Of a DNA stretch of 64,000 bases, positions 28,201 to 41,600 are shown piece by piece. Numbering within the stretch: position 1 is the first letter of the stretch; each line of letters begins with the position of its first letter. Under the pieces are notes generated by a model. That model was not told the origin of the DNA. It did not search any database and saw only the letters and a list, made by a program, of their open reading frames with translations. The stretch is taken from NCBI GenBank assembly GCA_020002185.1, contig JAHLWY010000280.1, forward strand, positions 86,186-150,185, read 5' to 3'. This DNA is from Paraescarpia echinospica. Lineage: Eukaryota > Annelida > Polychaeta > Sabellida > Siboglinidae. A program made the position numbers and the translations under genes.

Positions 28201-31200
28201 TAGACTTATATCAAGCTACACACATAACTAGATTAACCACAAAGTGGAATGCATATTACCCTTTGATGTCCGTCACGTACGTTACAAGAAAATAGTACGT
28301 AAGTTATGGTTGTGAAAACTCATTCCCTTTTGACGTTTTATGTTGCATAATGCTGCAGTTCATTCTGTATTCATGAGATAAATATTTCCCATATCAAAGT
28401 GATCGAAAAAAATACACGCATATCACCCCAAAACGGTATTTTCAAGTGCACTCTTTCGGCGGACTGATACTTAAGGTGGTCTTACCCCAAACTTATGTCC
28501 AGCATGTTACAAATCTTCACGAAGGCTAGACTGATATCAAGCTACACACATAACTAGATTAACCACAAAGGGAATTGCATGTTACCCTTTCATCTCCGTC
28601 ACGTAAGTTACAAGAAAATAGTACGTAAGTTACGGGAGAGAAAACTCATTCCCATTTGATGTTTTATCTTATCTAATGCAGTAATATATTCAGTATTCAC
28701 GAGACAAACATGTCCCATGTCCAACTGATCGAAAAAAATACACGCATATCACCCCAAAACGGTATTTTCTAGTGCACTTTTTCGGCGGACTGATCCTTAA
28801 AGTGGTCTTACCCCAAACAGATGTCCTGCATGTTACAAATTTTCAAGAAAGCTAGACTGATATCAAGCTACAGACATAGCTCGATTAACCATCAGGGGAA
28901 TCCATGTTACCCTTTCATCTCAGTCACGTACATTACAAGAAAATAGTACGTAAGTTATGGGTGTGAAAACTCATTCCCATTTGATGTTTTATGTTGTCTA
29001 ATGCAGAAGTACATTCAGTATTCACGAGACAAACATGTCCCATGTCCAACTGATCGAACAAAATCACGCACATCACCCCAATACAGTATTTTGAAGTGCA
29101 CTGTTTCGGCGGACTGATTCTTAAGGTATTCTTACCCCAAACTTATATCCTGAATTTTACAAATCTTCAAGAAGGCTAGACTGATATCAAGCTACACACA
29201 TAACTAGATTAACCACAAAGGGAATTGCATGTTACCATTTCATCTCCGTCACGTAAGTTACAAAAAAATAGTACGTAAGTTATGGGTGTGAAAACTCATT
29301 CCCTTTTGATGTTTTACGTTGCGTAATGCAGTAGTACATTAACTATTCATGAGATAAATATTTCCCATATCAAAGTGATCGAAAAAAATACACGCATATC
29401 ACACCAAAACGGTATTTTCAAGTGCACTCTTTCGGCGGACTGATACTTAAGTTGGTCTTACCCCAAACTTATGTCCTGCATGTTACAAATCTTCACGAAG
29501 GCTAGGCTTATATCAAGCTACACACATAACTAGATTAACCACAAAGTGGAATGAATGTTACCCTTTGATCTCCGTCACGTAAGTTACAAGAAAATAGTAC
29601 GTAAGTTATGGGTGTGAAAATACATTCCAATTTGATGTTTTATGTTGTCTCATGCAGAAGTACATTGATTGTTCACGAGACAAACATGTCCCATGTCAAT
29701 CTGATTGAAAATAATCACTCTCATCACACCAAAACGGTATTTTGAAGTGCACACTTTCGGCGGACGGATCCTTAATGTTATCAATCTTCACGAAGGACAG
29801 ACTGATATCAAGCTACACACATAAGTAGATTAACCACAAAGTGGAATGCATGTTACCCTTTGATCTCCGTCATTTAAGTTACAAGAAAATAGTACGTAAG
29901 TTATGGTTGTGAAAACTCATTCCCTTTTGACGTTTTATGTTGCGTATTGCAGCAGTACATTCAGTATTCATCAGATAAATATTTCCCATATCAAAGTGAT
30001 CGAAAACAATACACGCATATCACCCCAAAACGGTATTTTCAAGTGCACTCTTTCGGTGGACTGATACTTAAGGTGGTCTTTCCCCAAACTTATGTCCTGC
30101 ATGTTACAAATCTTCACGAAGGCTAGACTGATATCAAGTTACACACATAACTAGATTAACCACAAAGGGAATTGCATGTTACCCTTTCATCTCCGTCACG
30201 TAAGTTACAAGAAAATAGTACGTAAGTTACGGGAGAGAAAACTCATTCCCATTTGATGTTTTATCTTATCTAATGCAGTAATATATTCAGTATTCACGAG
30301 ACAAACATGTCCCATGTCCAACTGATCGAAAAAAATACACGCATATCACCCCAAAACGGTATTTTCTAGTGCACTTTTTCGGCGGACTGATCCTTAAAGT
30401 GGTCTTACCCCAAACAGATGTCCTGCATGTTACAAATTTTCAAGAAAGCTAGACTGATATCAAGCTACAGACATAGCTCGATTAACCATCAGGGGAATCC
30501 ATGTTACCCTTTCATCTCAGTCACGTACATTACAAGAAAATAGTACGTAAGTTATGGGTGTGAAACTCATTCCCATTTGATGTTTTATGTTGTCTAATGC
30601 AGAAGTACATTCAGTATTCACGAGACAAACATGTCCCATGTCCAACTGATCGAACAAAATCACGCACATCACCCCAATACAGTATTTTGAAGTGCACTGT
30701 TTCGGCGGACTGATTCTTAAGGTATTCTTACCCCAAACTTATATCCTGAATTTTACAAATCTTCAAGAAGGCTAGACTGATATCAAGCTACACACATAAC
30801 TAGATTAACCACAAAGGGAATTGCATGTTACCATTTCATCTCCGTCACGTAAGTTACAAAAAAATAGTACGTAAGTTATGGGTGTGAAAACTCATTCCCT
30901 TTTGATGTTTTATGTTGCGTAATGCAGTAGTACATTAACTATTATTGAGATAAATATTTCCCATATCAAAGTGATCGAAAAAAATACACGCATATCACCC
31001 CAAAACGGTATTTTCAAGTGCACTCTTTCGGCGGACTGATACTTAAGTTGGTCTTACCCCAAACTTATGTCCTGCATGTTACAAATCTTCACGAAGGCTA
31101 GGCTTATATCAAGCTACACACATAACTAGATTAACCACAAAGTGGAATGAATGTTACCCTTTGATCTCCGTCACGTAAGTTACAAGAAAATAGTACGTAA

Positions 31201-31830
31201 GTTATGGGTGTGAAAATACATTCCAATTTGATGTTTTATGTTGTCTCATGCAGAAGTACATTGAGTGTTCACAAGACAAACATGTCCCATGTCAATCTGA
31301 TTGAAAATAATCACTCTCATCACACCAAAACGGTATTTTGAAGTGCACACTTTCGGCGGACGGATCCTTAATGTTATAAATCTTCACGAAGGACAGACTG
31401 ATATCAAGCTACACACATAAGTAGATTAACCACAAAGTGGAATGCATGTTACCCTTTGATCTCCGTCATTTAAGTTACAAGAAAATAGTACGTAAGTTAT
31501 GATTGTGAAAACTCATTCCCTTTTGACGTTTTATGTTGCGTATTGCAGCAGTACATTCAGTATTCATGAGATAAATATTTCCCATATCAAAGTGATCGAA
31601 AACAATACACGCATATCACCCCAAAACGGTATTTTCAAGTGCACTCTTTCGGTGGACTGATACTTAAGGTGGTCTTTCCCCAAACTTATGTCCTGCATGT
31701 TACAAATCTTCACGAAGGCTAGACTGATATCTAGTTACACACATAACTAGATTAACCACAAAGGGAATTGCATGTTACCCTTTCATCTCCGTCACGTAAG
31801 TTACAAGACAATAGTACGTAAGTTACGGGA
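22277..31830 (+). repeat. Higher-order repeat, 7-mer, ~2246 bp
   Basis: The word GATTGAAAATAATCAC occurs at 22641, 24887, 27133, 29703 and 31299. The first two steps are exactly 2246 bp, the next two 2570 and 1596, which fits gain of one monomer and loss of two. The copies share a marker monomer in which 30 bases are missing after CCTTAATG (joined directly to TTATAAATC). Confidence 0.85.
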
Positions 31831-32819
31831 GAGAAAACTCATTCCCATTTGATGTTTTATCTGATCTAATGCAGCAGTATATTCAGTATTCACGAGACAA
31901 ACATGTCCCATGTCAAAGTGATCGATAAAAAATCACGCAGATCAATCCAAACGGTATTTTCAAGTGCAATATTTCGGCGGACTGATTCTTAATGTGGTCT
32001 TACCCCAAACAGATGTCCTACATGTTACAAATCTTCACGAAGGCAAGACTGATATCAAGCTACACACATAACTAAATTAACCATCAACGGGAATCCATGT
32101 TACCCTTTCATCTCCGTCGCTTAAGTTACAAGAAAATAGTACGTAAGTTATGTGTGTGAAAACTCATTCCCATTTGATATTTTATGTTGTCTAATGCAGA
32201 ATGCATTCAGTATTAACAAGACAAACTTCTCCCATGTAAAACTGACCTAAAAAAATAACGCTCATCACCCCAAAACGGTATTTCAAGTGCACTCTTTCGG
32301 CGGACGGATCCTTAATGTGGTCTAACACCAAACAGATGTCCTGCATGTTATAAATCTTCACGAAGGACAGACTAATATCAAGCTACACACATAACTAGAT
32401 TAACCACAAAGTGGAATGCATGTTACCCTTTGATCTCCGTCAAGTAAGTTACAAAAAAATAGTACGTAAGTTATGGGTGTGAAAACTCATTCCCTTTTGA
32501 TGTTTTATGTTGCGTAATGCAGTAGTACATTAACTATTCATGAGATAAATATTTCCCATATCAAAGTGATCGAACAAAATACACGCATATCACCCCAAAA
32601 CGGTATTTTCTAGTGCACTCTTTCGGCGGACTAATCCTTAAAGTGGTCTTACCCCAAACAGATGTCCTGCATGTTACAAATCTTCAAGAAGGCTAGATTG
32701 ATATCAAGCTACAGACATAACTCGATTACCCATCAATGGGAATCCATGTTACCCTTTCATCTCCGTCACATACGTTACAAGAAAATAGTACGTAAGTTAT
32801 GGGTGTGAAAACTCCTTCC

Positions 32820-33400
32820 CATTTGATGTTTTATGTTGTCTAATGCAGAAGTACATTCAGTATTCACGAGACAAACATGTCCCATATGAAACTGATCGAA
32901 AAAATCATGCACATCACCCCAAAACGGTATTTTCAAGTGCACTCTTTCGGCGGACTGATACTTAAGTTGGTCTTACCCCAAACTTATGTCCTGCATGTTA
33001 CAAATCTTCACGAAGGCTTATATCAAGCTACACACATAACTAGATTAACCACAAAGTGGAATGAATGTTACCCTTTGATCTCCGTCACGTAAGTTACAAG
33101 AAAATAGTACGTAAGTTATGGGTGTGAAAATACATTCCCATTTGATGTTTTATGTTGTCTCATGCAGAAGTACATTGAGTGTTCACGAGACAAACAAGTC
33201 CCATGTCAATCTGATTGAAAATAATCACGCTCATCACACCAAAACGGTATTTTGAAGTGCACACTTTCGGCGGACGGATCCTTAATGTTATAAATCTTCA
33301 CGAAGGACAGACTGATATCAAGCTACACACATAAGTAGATTAACCACAAAGTGGAATGCATGTTACCCTTTGATCTCCGTCACGTAAGTTACAAGAAAAT
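32820..33400 (+). repeat. Displaced copy of the 22.3-22.8 kb monomers (offset 10572)
   Basis: The 71-codon open monomer at 22305 is repeated with the same translation at 32877, and the following monomer with the 30-base deletion is also present. The copy ends the 7-mer block on its right side. Confidence 0.65.
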
Positions 33401-34469
33401 AGTACGTAAGTTACGGGTGAGAAAACTCAATCTCATTTGATGTTTTATGTTATCTAATGCAGCAGTATATTCAGTACTAACGAGACAAACATGTCCCATG
33501 TCAAAGTGATCGATACAAAATCACGCACATCACTCCAAACGATATTTTCAAGTGCAATCTTTCGGCGGACTGATTCTTAATGTGGTCTTATCCCAAACTT
33601 ATATCCTGCATGTTACAAATCTTCACGAAGGCTAGACTGATATCGAGCTACACACATAACTAAATTAACCATCAAGGGGAATCCATGTTACCCTTTCATC
33701 TCCGTCACGTAAGTTACAAGAAAATAGTACGTAAGTTATGTGTGTGAAAACTCATTCCCATTTGATATTTTATGTTGTCTAATACAGAATACATTCAGTA
33801 TTAACAAGACAAATATCTCCCATGGAAAATTGATCTAAAAAAATAACGCTCATCACCCCAAAACGGTATTTCAAGTGCATTCTTTCGGCGGACGGATCCT
33901 TAATGTGGTCTTACACCAAACAGATGTCCTGCATGTTACAAATTTTCAAGAAGGCTAGATTGATATCAAGCTACAGACGTAGCTCGATTAACAATCAGGG
34001 GAATCCATGTTACCCTTTCATCTCCGTCACGTACGTTACAAGAAAATATTACGTAAGTTATGGGTGTGAAAACTCATTCCCATTTGATGTTTTATGTTGT
34101 CTAATGCAGAAGTACATTCAGTATTCACGAGACAAACATGTCCCATGTCCAACTGATCGAAAAAAAATCACGCACATCACCCCAATACAGTATTTTGAAG
34201 TGCACTCTTTCGGCGGACTGATTCTTAAGGTAGTCTTACCCCAAACTTATATCCTGAATATTTCAAATCTTCAAGAAGGCTAGACTGATATCAAGCTACG
34301 CACATAACTATATTAACCACAAAGGGGAATGCTTGTCACCCTTTCATCTCCTTCACGTAAGTTACAAGAAAATAGTTCGTAAGTTATGGGTGTGAAAACT
34401 CTTTCCCATTTGATGTTTTATGTTGTATAATGCAGAAGTACATTCAGTATTCACGAGACAAACATGTCC

Positions 34470-36400
34470 CTTGTCAAACTGATCGAAACAAATCACGCTC
34501 ATCACCACAAAACGGTATTTTGAAGTGCACACTTTCGGCGGACGGATCCTTAATGTGGTCTTTCACCAAACAGATGTCCTGCATGTTATAAATCTTCACG
34601 AAGGACAGACTAATATCAAGCTACACACATAACTAGATTAACCACAAAGTGGAATGCATGTTACCCTTTGATCTCCGTCACGTAATTTACAAGAAAATAG
34701 TACGTAAGTTATGGGTGTGAAAACTAATTCCCTTTTGATGTTTTACTTTGCGTAAAGCAGTAGTACATTCAGTATTCATGAGATAAATATTTCCCATATC
34801 AAAGTGATCGAAAAAATACACGCATATCACCCCAAAACGGTATTTTCAAGTGCACTCTTTCGGCGGACGGATCCTTAATGTGGTCTTACCCCAAACAGAT
34901 GTCCTGCATGTTACAAATTTTCAAGAAAGCTAGACTTATATCAAGCTACAGACATAGCTCGATTAACCATCAGGGGAATCCATGTTACCCTTTCATCTCC
35001 GTCACGTACGTTACAAGAAAATAGTACGTAAGTTATGGGTGTGAAAACTCATTCCCATTTGATGTTTTATGTTGTCTAATGCAGAAGTACATTCAGTATT
35101 CACGAGACAAACATGTCCCATGTCCAACTGATCGAACAAAATCACGCACATCACCCCAATACAGTATTTTGAAGTGCACTTTTTCGGCGGACTGATTCTT
35201 AAGGTAGTCTTACCCCAAACTTATATCCTGAATGTTACAAATCTTCAAGAAGGCTAGACTGATATCAAGCTACACACATAACTATATTAACCACAAAGGG
35301 GAATGCTTGTCACCCTTTCATCTCCTTCACGTAAGTTACAAGGAAATAGTACGTAAGTTATGGGTGTGAAAACTCCTTCCCATTTGATGTTTTATGTTGT
35401 CTAATGCAGTAGTACATTCAGTATTCACGAGACAAACATGTCCCTTGTCAAACTGATCGAAACAAATCACGCTCATCACCACAAAACGGCATTTTGAAGT
35501 GCACACATTCGGCGGACGGATCCTTAATGTGGTCTTTCACCAAACAGATGTCCTGCATGTTATAAATCTTCACGGAGGACAGACTAATATCAAGCTACAC
35601 ACATAACTAGATTAACCACAAAGTGGAATGCATGTTACCCTTTGATCTCCGTCACGTAAGTTACAAAAAAATAGTACGTAAGTTATGGGTGTGAAAACTC
35701 ATTCCCTTTTGATGTTTTATGTTGCGTAATGCAGTAGTACATTCAGTATTCATGAGATAAATATTTCCCAAATCAAAGTGATCGAAAAAAATACACGCAT
35801 ATCACTCCAAAACGGTATTTTCTAGTTCACTCTTTCGGCGGACTGATCCTTAAAGTGGTCTTACCCCAAACAGATGTCCTGCATGTTACACATTTTCAAG
35901 AAAGCTAGACTGATATCAAGCTACAGACATAGCTCGATTAACCATCAAGGGAATCCATGTTACCCTTTCATCTCCGTCACGTACGTTACAAGAAAATAGT
36001 ACGTAAGTTATGGGTGTGAAAACTCATTCCCATTTGATGTTTTATGTTGTCTAATGCAGAAGTACATTCAGTATTCACGAGACAAACATGTCCCATGTCC
36101 AACTGATCGAACAAAATCACCCACATCACCCCAATACAGTATTTTGAAGTGCACTCTTTCGGCGGACTGATTCTTAAGGTATTCTTACCCCAAACTTATA
36201 TCCTGAATGTTACAAATCTTCAAGAAGGCTAGACTGATATCAAGCTACACACATAACTAGATTAACCACAAAGGGAATTGCATGTTACTCTTTCATCTCC
36301 GTCACGTAAGTTACAAGAAAATAGTACGTAAGTTATGGGTGTGAAAACTCATTCCCTTTTGATGTTTTATGTTGCGTAATGCAGTAGTACATTCAGTATT
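34470..36400 (+). repeat. Higher-order repeat, 3-mer, ~974 bp
   Basis: The word CCCTTGTCAAACTGATCG occurs at 34469 and 35443, 974 bp apart, with the neighbouring monomers in the same order. The third unit is only partly similar. Confidence 0.55.
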
Positions 36401-38699
36401 CATGAGATAAATATTTCCCATATCAAAGTGATCGAAAAAAATACACGCATATCACCCCAAAACGGTATTTTCTAGTGCACTCTTTCGGCGGACTGATCCT
36501 TAAAGTGGTCTTACCCCAAACAGATGTCCTGCATGTTACAAATCTTCAAGAAGGCTAGACTGATATCAAGCTACAGACATAATTCGATTAACCATAAAGG
36601 GGAATCCATGTTACCCTTTCATCTCCGTCACGTACATTACAAGAAAATAGTACGTAAGTTATGGTTGTGAAAACTCATTCCCATTTGATGTTTTATGTTG
36701 TCTAATGCAGAAATACATTCAGTATTCACGAGACAAACATGCCCCATGTGAAACCGGTCGAACAAATCATGCACATCACCCCAAAACGGTATTTTCAAGT
36801 GCACTCTTTCGGTGGACTGATACTTAAGTTGGTCTTACCTCAAACTTATGTCCTGCATGTTGCAAATCTTCACGAATACTAGGCTGATATCAAGCTACAG
36901 ACATTACTCGATTAACCATCACGGGGAATCCATGTTACCCTTTCATCTCCGTCACGTACGTTACAAGAAAATAGTACGTAAGTTATGGGTGTGAAAACTC
37001 ATTCACATTTGAAGTTTTATGTTGTCTAATGCAGAAGTACATTCAGTATTCACGAGACAAACATGTCCTATGTGAAACTGATCGAAAAAATCATGGACAT
37101 CACCCCAAAACGGTATTTTCAAGTGCACTCTTTCGGCGGACTGATACTTAAGTTGGTCTTACCCCAATCTTATGCCCTGCATGTTACAAATCTTCACGAA
37201 GGCTAGGCTGATATCAAGCTACACACATAACTAGATTATCCACAAAGGGAATTGCATGTTACCCTTTCATCTCCGTCACGTAAGTTACAAGAAAATAGTA
37301 CGTAAGTTACTGGTGTGAAAACTAATTCCCATTTCATGTATTATCTTGTCTAATGCAGTAGTATATTCAGTGTTCAAGAAAAAATACCTATCCTATGTCA
37401 AAGTTATCGATAACAAATCACGCACATTACTCCGAACGGTATTTTCAAGTGAAATCTTTCGGCGGACTGATTCTTAATGTGGTCTTACCCCAAACAGATG
37501 TCCTACGTCTTAAAAATCTTCACGAAGGCAAGATTGATATCAAGCTACACACATAACTAAATTAACCATCAAGGGGAATCCATGTTACCCTTTCATCTCC
37601 GTCACGTAAGTTACAAGAAAATAGTACGTAAGTTATATATGTGAAAACTCATTCCCATTTGATATTTTATGTTATCTAATGCAGAAGTACATTCAGTATT
37701 CACGAGACAAACATGTCCCATGTCCAACTGATCGAGAAAAAATCAGGCATATCACCCTAAAACGGTATTTTCAAGTGCACTCTTTCAGTGGACTGATTCT
37801 TAAGATAGTTTTACCCCAAACTTATATCCTGCATGCTACAAATCTTCTAGAAGGCTAGACTGATATCAAGCTACACACATAACTAGATTATCCACAAAGG
37901 GGAATGCTTGTCACCCTTTCATCTCCGACACGTAAGTTACAAGAAAATAGTACGTAAGTTATGGGTGTGAAAACTAATTCCCATTTGATGTTTTATGTTG
38001 TCTAATGCAGAAGTACATTCAGTATTCACGAGACAATCATGTTCCAGTGAAACTGATAGAAAAAATCATGCACATCACTCAAAAACGGTATTTTCAAGTG
38101 CACTCTTTCGGTGGACTGATTCTTAATGTGGTCTTACCCCAATCAGATGTTCTACGTGTTACAAATCTTCACGAAGGCAATAATTATTTCAAGCTACACC
38201 CATAACTAAATTAACCATCAAGGGGAATCCATGTTACCCTTTCATCTCCGTCACGTAAGTTACAAGAAAATAGTACGTAAGTTATGTGTGGGAAAACTCA
38301 TTCCCATTTGATATTTTATGTTGTCTAATGCATAAGTACATTCAGTATTCACGAGACAAACATGTCCCATCTCAAAATGATCGAAAAAAATCACGCTCAT
38401 TACCCCAAAACGGTATCTCAAGTGCACTCTTTCAGCGGACGAATCCTTAATGTGGTCTTACACGAAACATATGTCCTGCATGCTACAAACCTTCACGAAT
38501 ATTAGACTGATATCAAGCTACACACATAACTAGATTAACAACAAAGTGGAATGCATGTTACGCTTTGATCTCCGTCACGTAAGTTACAAGAAAATAGTAG
38601 GTAAGTTATGGTTGTGAAAACTCATTCCCTTTTGATGTTTTATGTTACGTAATGCTGCAGTACATTCTGTATTCATGAGATAAATATTTCCCATATCAA

Positions 38700-41600
38700 A
38701 GTGATCGAAAAAAATACACGCATATCACCCCAAAATGGTATTTTCCAGTGCACTCTTTCGGCGGACGGATCCTTAATGTGGTCTTACCCCAAACAGATGT
38801 CCTGCATGTTACAAATCTTCAAGAAGGTTAGACTGATATCAAGCTACAGACATAGCTCGATTAACCATCAAGGGGAATCCATGTTACCCTTCCATCTCCG
38901 ACACGTACGTTACAAGAAAATAGTACGTAAGTTACGGGTGTGAAAACTCATTCCCATTTGATGTTTTATGTTGTCTAATGCAGAAGTACATTCAATATTC
39001 ACGAGACAAACATGTCCCATGTGAAACTGTTCGAAAAAATCATGGACATCACCCCAAAACGGTATTTTCAAGTGCACTCTTTCGGCGGACTGATACTTAA
39101 ATTGGTCTTACCCCAAACTTATGCCCTGCATGTTACAAATCTTCACGAAGGCTAGGCTGATATCAAGCTACACACATAACTAGATTAACCACAAAGGGAA
39201 TTGCATGTTACCCTTTCATCTCAGTCACGTAAGTTACAAGAAAATAGTACGTAAGTTACTGGTGTGAAAACTCATTCCCATTTGATGTTTTATCTTGTCT
39301 AATGCAGTAGTGTATTCAGTATTCACAAGACAAACATCTCCCATGTAAAACTAATCTAAAAAAATAACGCTCATCACCCCAAAACGGTATTTTGAAGTGC
39401 ACTCTTTCGGCGGACGGATCCTTAATGTGGTCTTACAACAAACAAATGTCCTGCATGTTATAAATCTTCACGAAGGACAGTCTAATATCAAGCTACACAC
39501 ATAACTTGATTAACCACAAAGTGGAATGCATGTTACCCTTTGATCTCCGTTACGTAAGTTACAAGAAAATAGTACGTAAGTTATGGGTGTGAAAACTCAT
39601 TCCCTTTTGATGTTTTACGTTGCGTAATGCAGTAGTACAGTCAGTATTCATGAGGTAAATATTTCCCATATCAAAGTGATCGAAAAAAATACACGCATAT
39701 CACCCCAAAACGGTATTTTCAAGTGCACTCTTTCGGCAGACGGATCCTTAATGTGGTCTTACCCCAAACAGATGTCCTGCATGTTACAAATCTTCAAGAA
39801 GGCTAGACTGATATCAAGCTACAGACATAACTCGATTAACCATCAAGGGGAATCCATGTTTCCCTTCCATCTCCGACACGTACGTTACAAGAAAATAGTA
39901 CGTAAGTTACGGGTGTGAAAACTCATTCCCATTTGATGTTTTATGTTGTCTAATGCAGAAGTACATTCAATATTCACGAGACAAACATGTCCCATGTGAA
40001 ACTGTTCGAAAAAATCATGGACATCACCCCAAAACGGTATTTTCAAGTGCACTCTTTCGGCGGACTGATACTTAAATTGGTCTTACCCCAAACTTATGTC
40101 CTGCATGTTGCAAATCTTCAGGAATACTAGGCTGATATCAAGCTACAGACATAACTCGATTAACCATCAAGGGGAATCCATGTTACCCTTTCATCTCCGT
40201 CACGTACGTTACAAGAAAATAGTACGTAAGTTATGGGTGTGAAAACTCATTCCCATTTGAAGTTTTATGTTGTCTAATGCAGAAGTACATTCAGTATTCA
40301 CGAGACAAACATGTCCTATGTGTAACTGATCGAAAAAATCATGGACATCACCCCAAAACGGTATTTTCAAGTGCACTCTTTCGGCGGACTGATACTTAAA
40401 TTGGTCTTACCCCAAACTTATTCCGTGCATGTTACAAATCTTCACGAAGGCTAGGCTGATATCAAGCTACACACATAACTAGATTAACCACAAAGGGGAA
40501 TGCTTGTCACCCTTTCATCTCCGACACGTAAGTTACAAGAAAATAGTACGTAAGTTATGGGTGTGAAAACTAATTCCCATTTGATGTTTTATGTTGTCTA
40601 ATGCAGAAGTACATTCAGTATTCACGAGACAAACAAGTTCCATGTGAAACTGATAGAAAAAATCATGCACATCACTCCAAAACGGTATTTTCAAGTGCAC
40701 TCTTTCTGTGGACTGATTCTTAATGTGGTCTTATCCCAAACAGATGTTCTACGTGTTACAAATCTTCACGAAGGGAATAATGATTTCAAGCTACACCCAT
40801 AACTAAATTAACCATCAAGGGGAATCCATGTTACCCTTTCATCTCCGTCACGTAAGTTACAAGAAAATAGTACGTAAGTTACGTGTGGGAAAACTCATTC
40901 CCATTTGATATTTTATGTTGTCTAATGCAGAAGTACATTCAGTATTCACGAGACAAACATGTCCTATGTCAAACTGATCGAAAAAAATCACGCTCATTAC
41001 CCCAAAACGGTATCTCAAGTGCACTCTTTCAGCGGACGAATCCTTAATGTGGTCTTACACCAAACATATGTCTTGCATGTTACAAACCTTCACGAATATT
41101 AGACTGATATCAAGCTACACACATAACTAGATTAACCACAAAGTGGAATGCATGTTACGCTTTGATCTCCGTCACGTAAGTTACAAGAAAATAATAGGTA
41201 AGTTATGGTTGTGAAAACTCATTCCCTTTTGATGTTTTATGTTACGTAATGCTGCAGTACATTCTGTATTCATGAGATCAATATTTCCCATATCAAAGTG
41301 ATCGAAAAAAATACACGCATATCACCCCAAAACGGTATTTTCAAGTGCACTCTTTCGGCAGACGGATCCTTAATGTGGTCTTACCCCAAACAGATGTCCT
41401 GCATGTTACAAATCTTCAAGAAGGCTAGACTGATATCAAACTACAGACATAACTCGATTAACCATCAAGGGGAATCCATGTTACCCTTCCATCTCCGACA
41501 CGTACGTTACAAGAAAATAGTACGTAAGTTACGGGTGAGAAAACTCATTCCCATTTGATGTTTTATGTTGTCTAATGCAGAAGTACATTCAATATTCACG

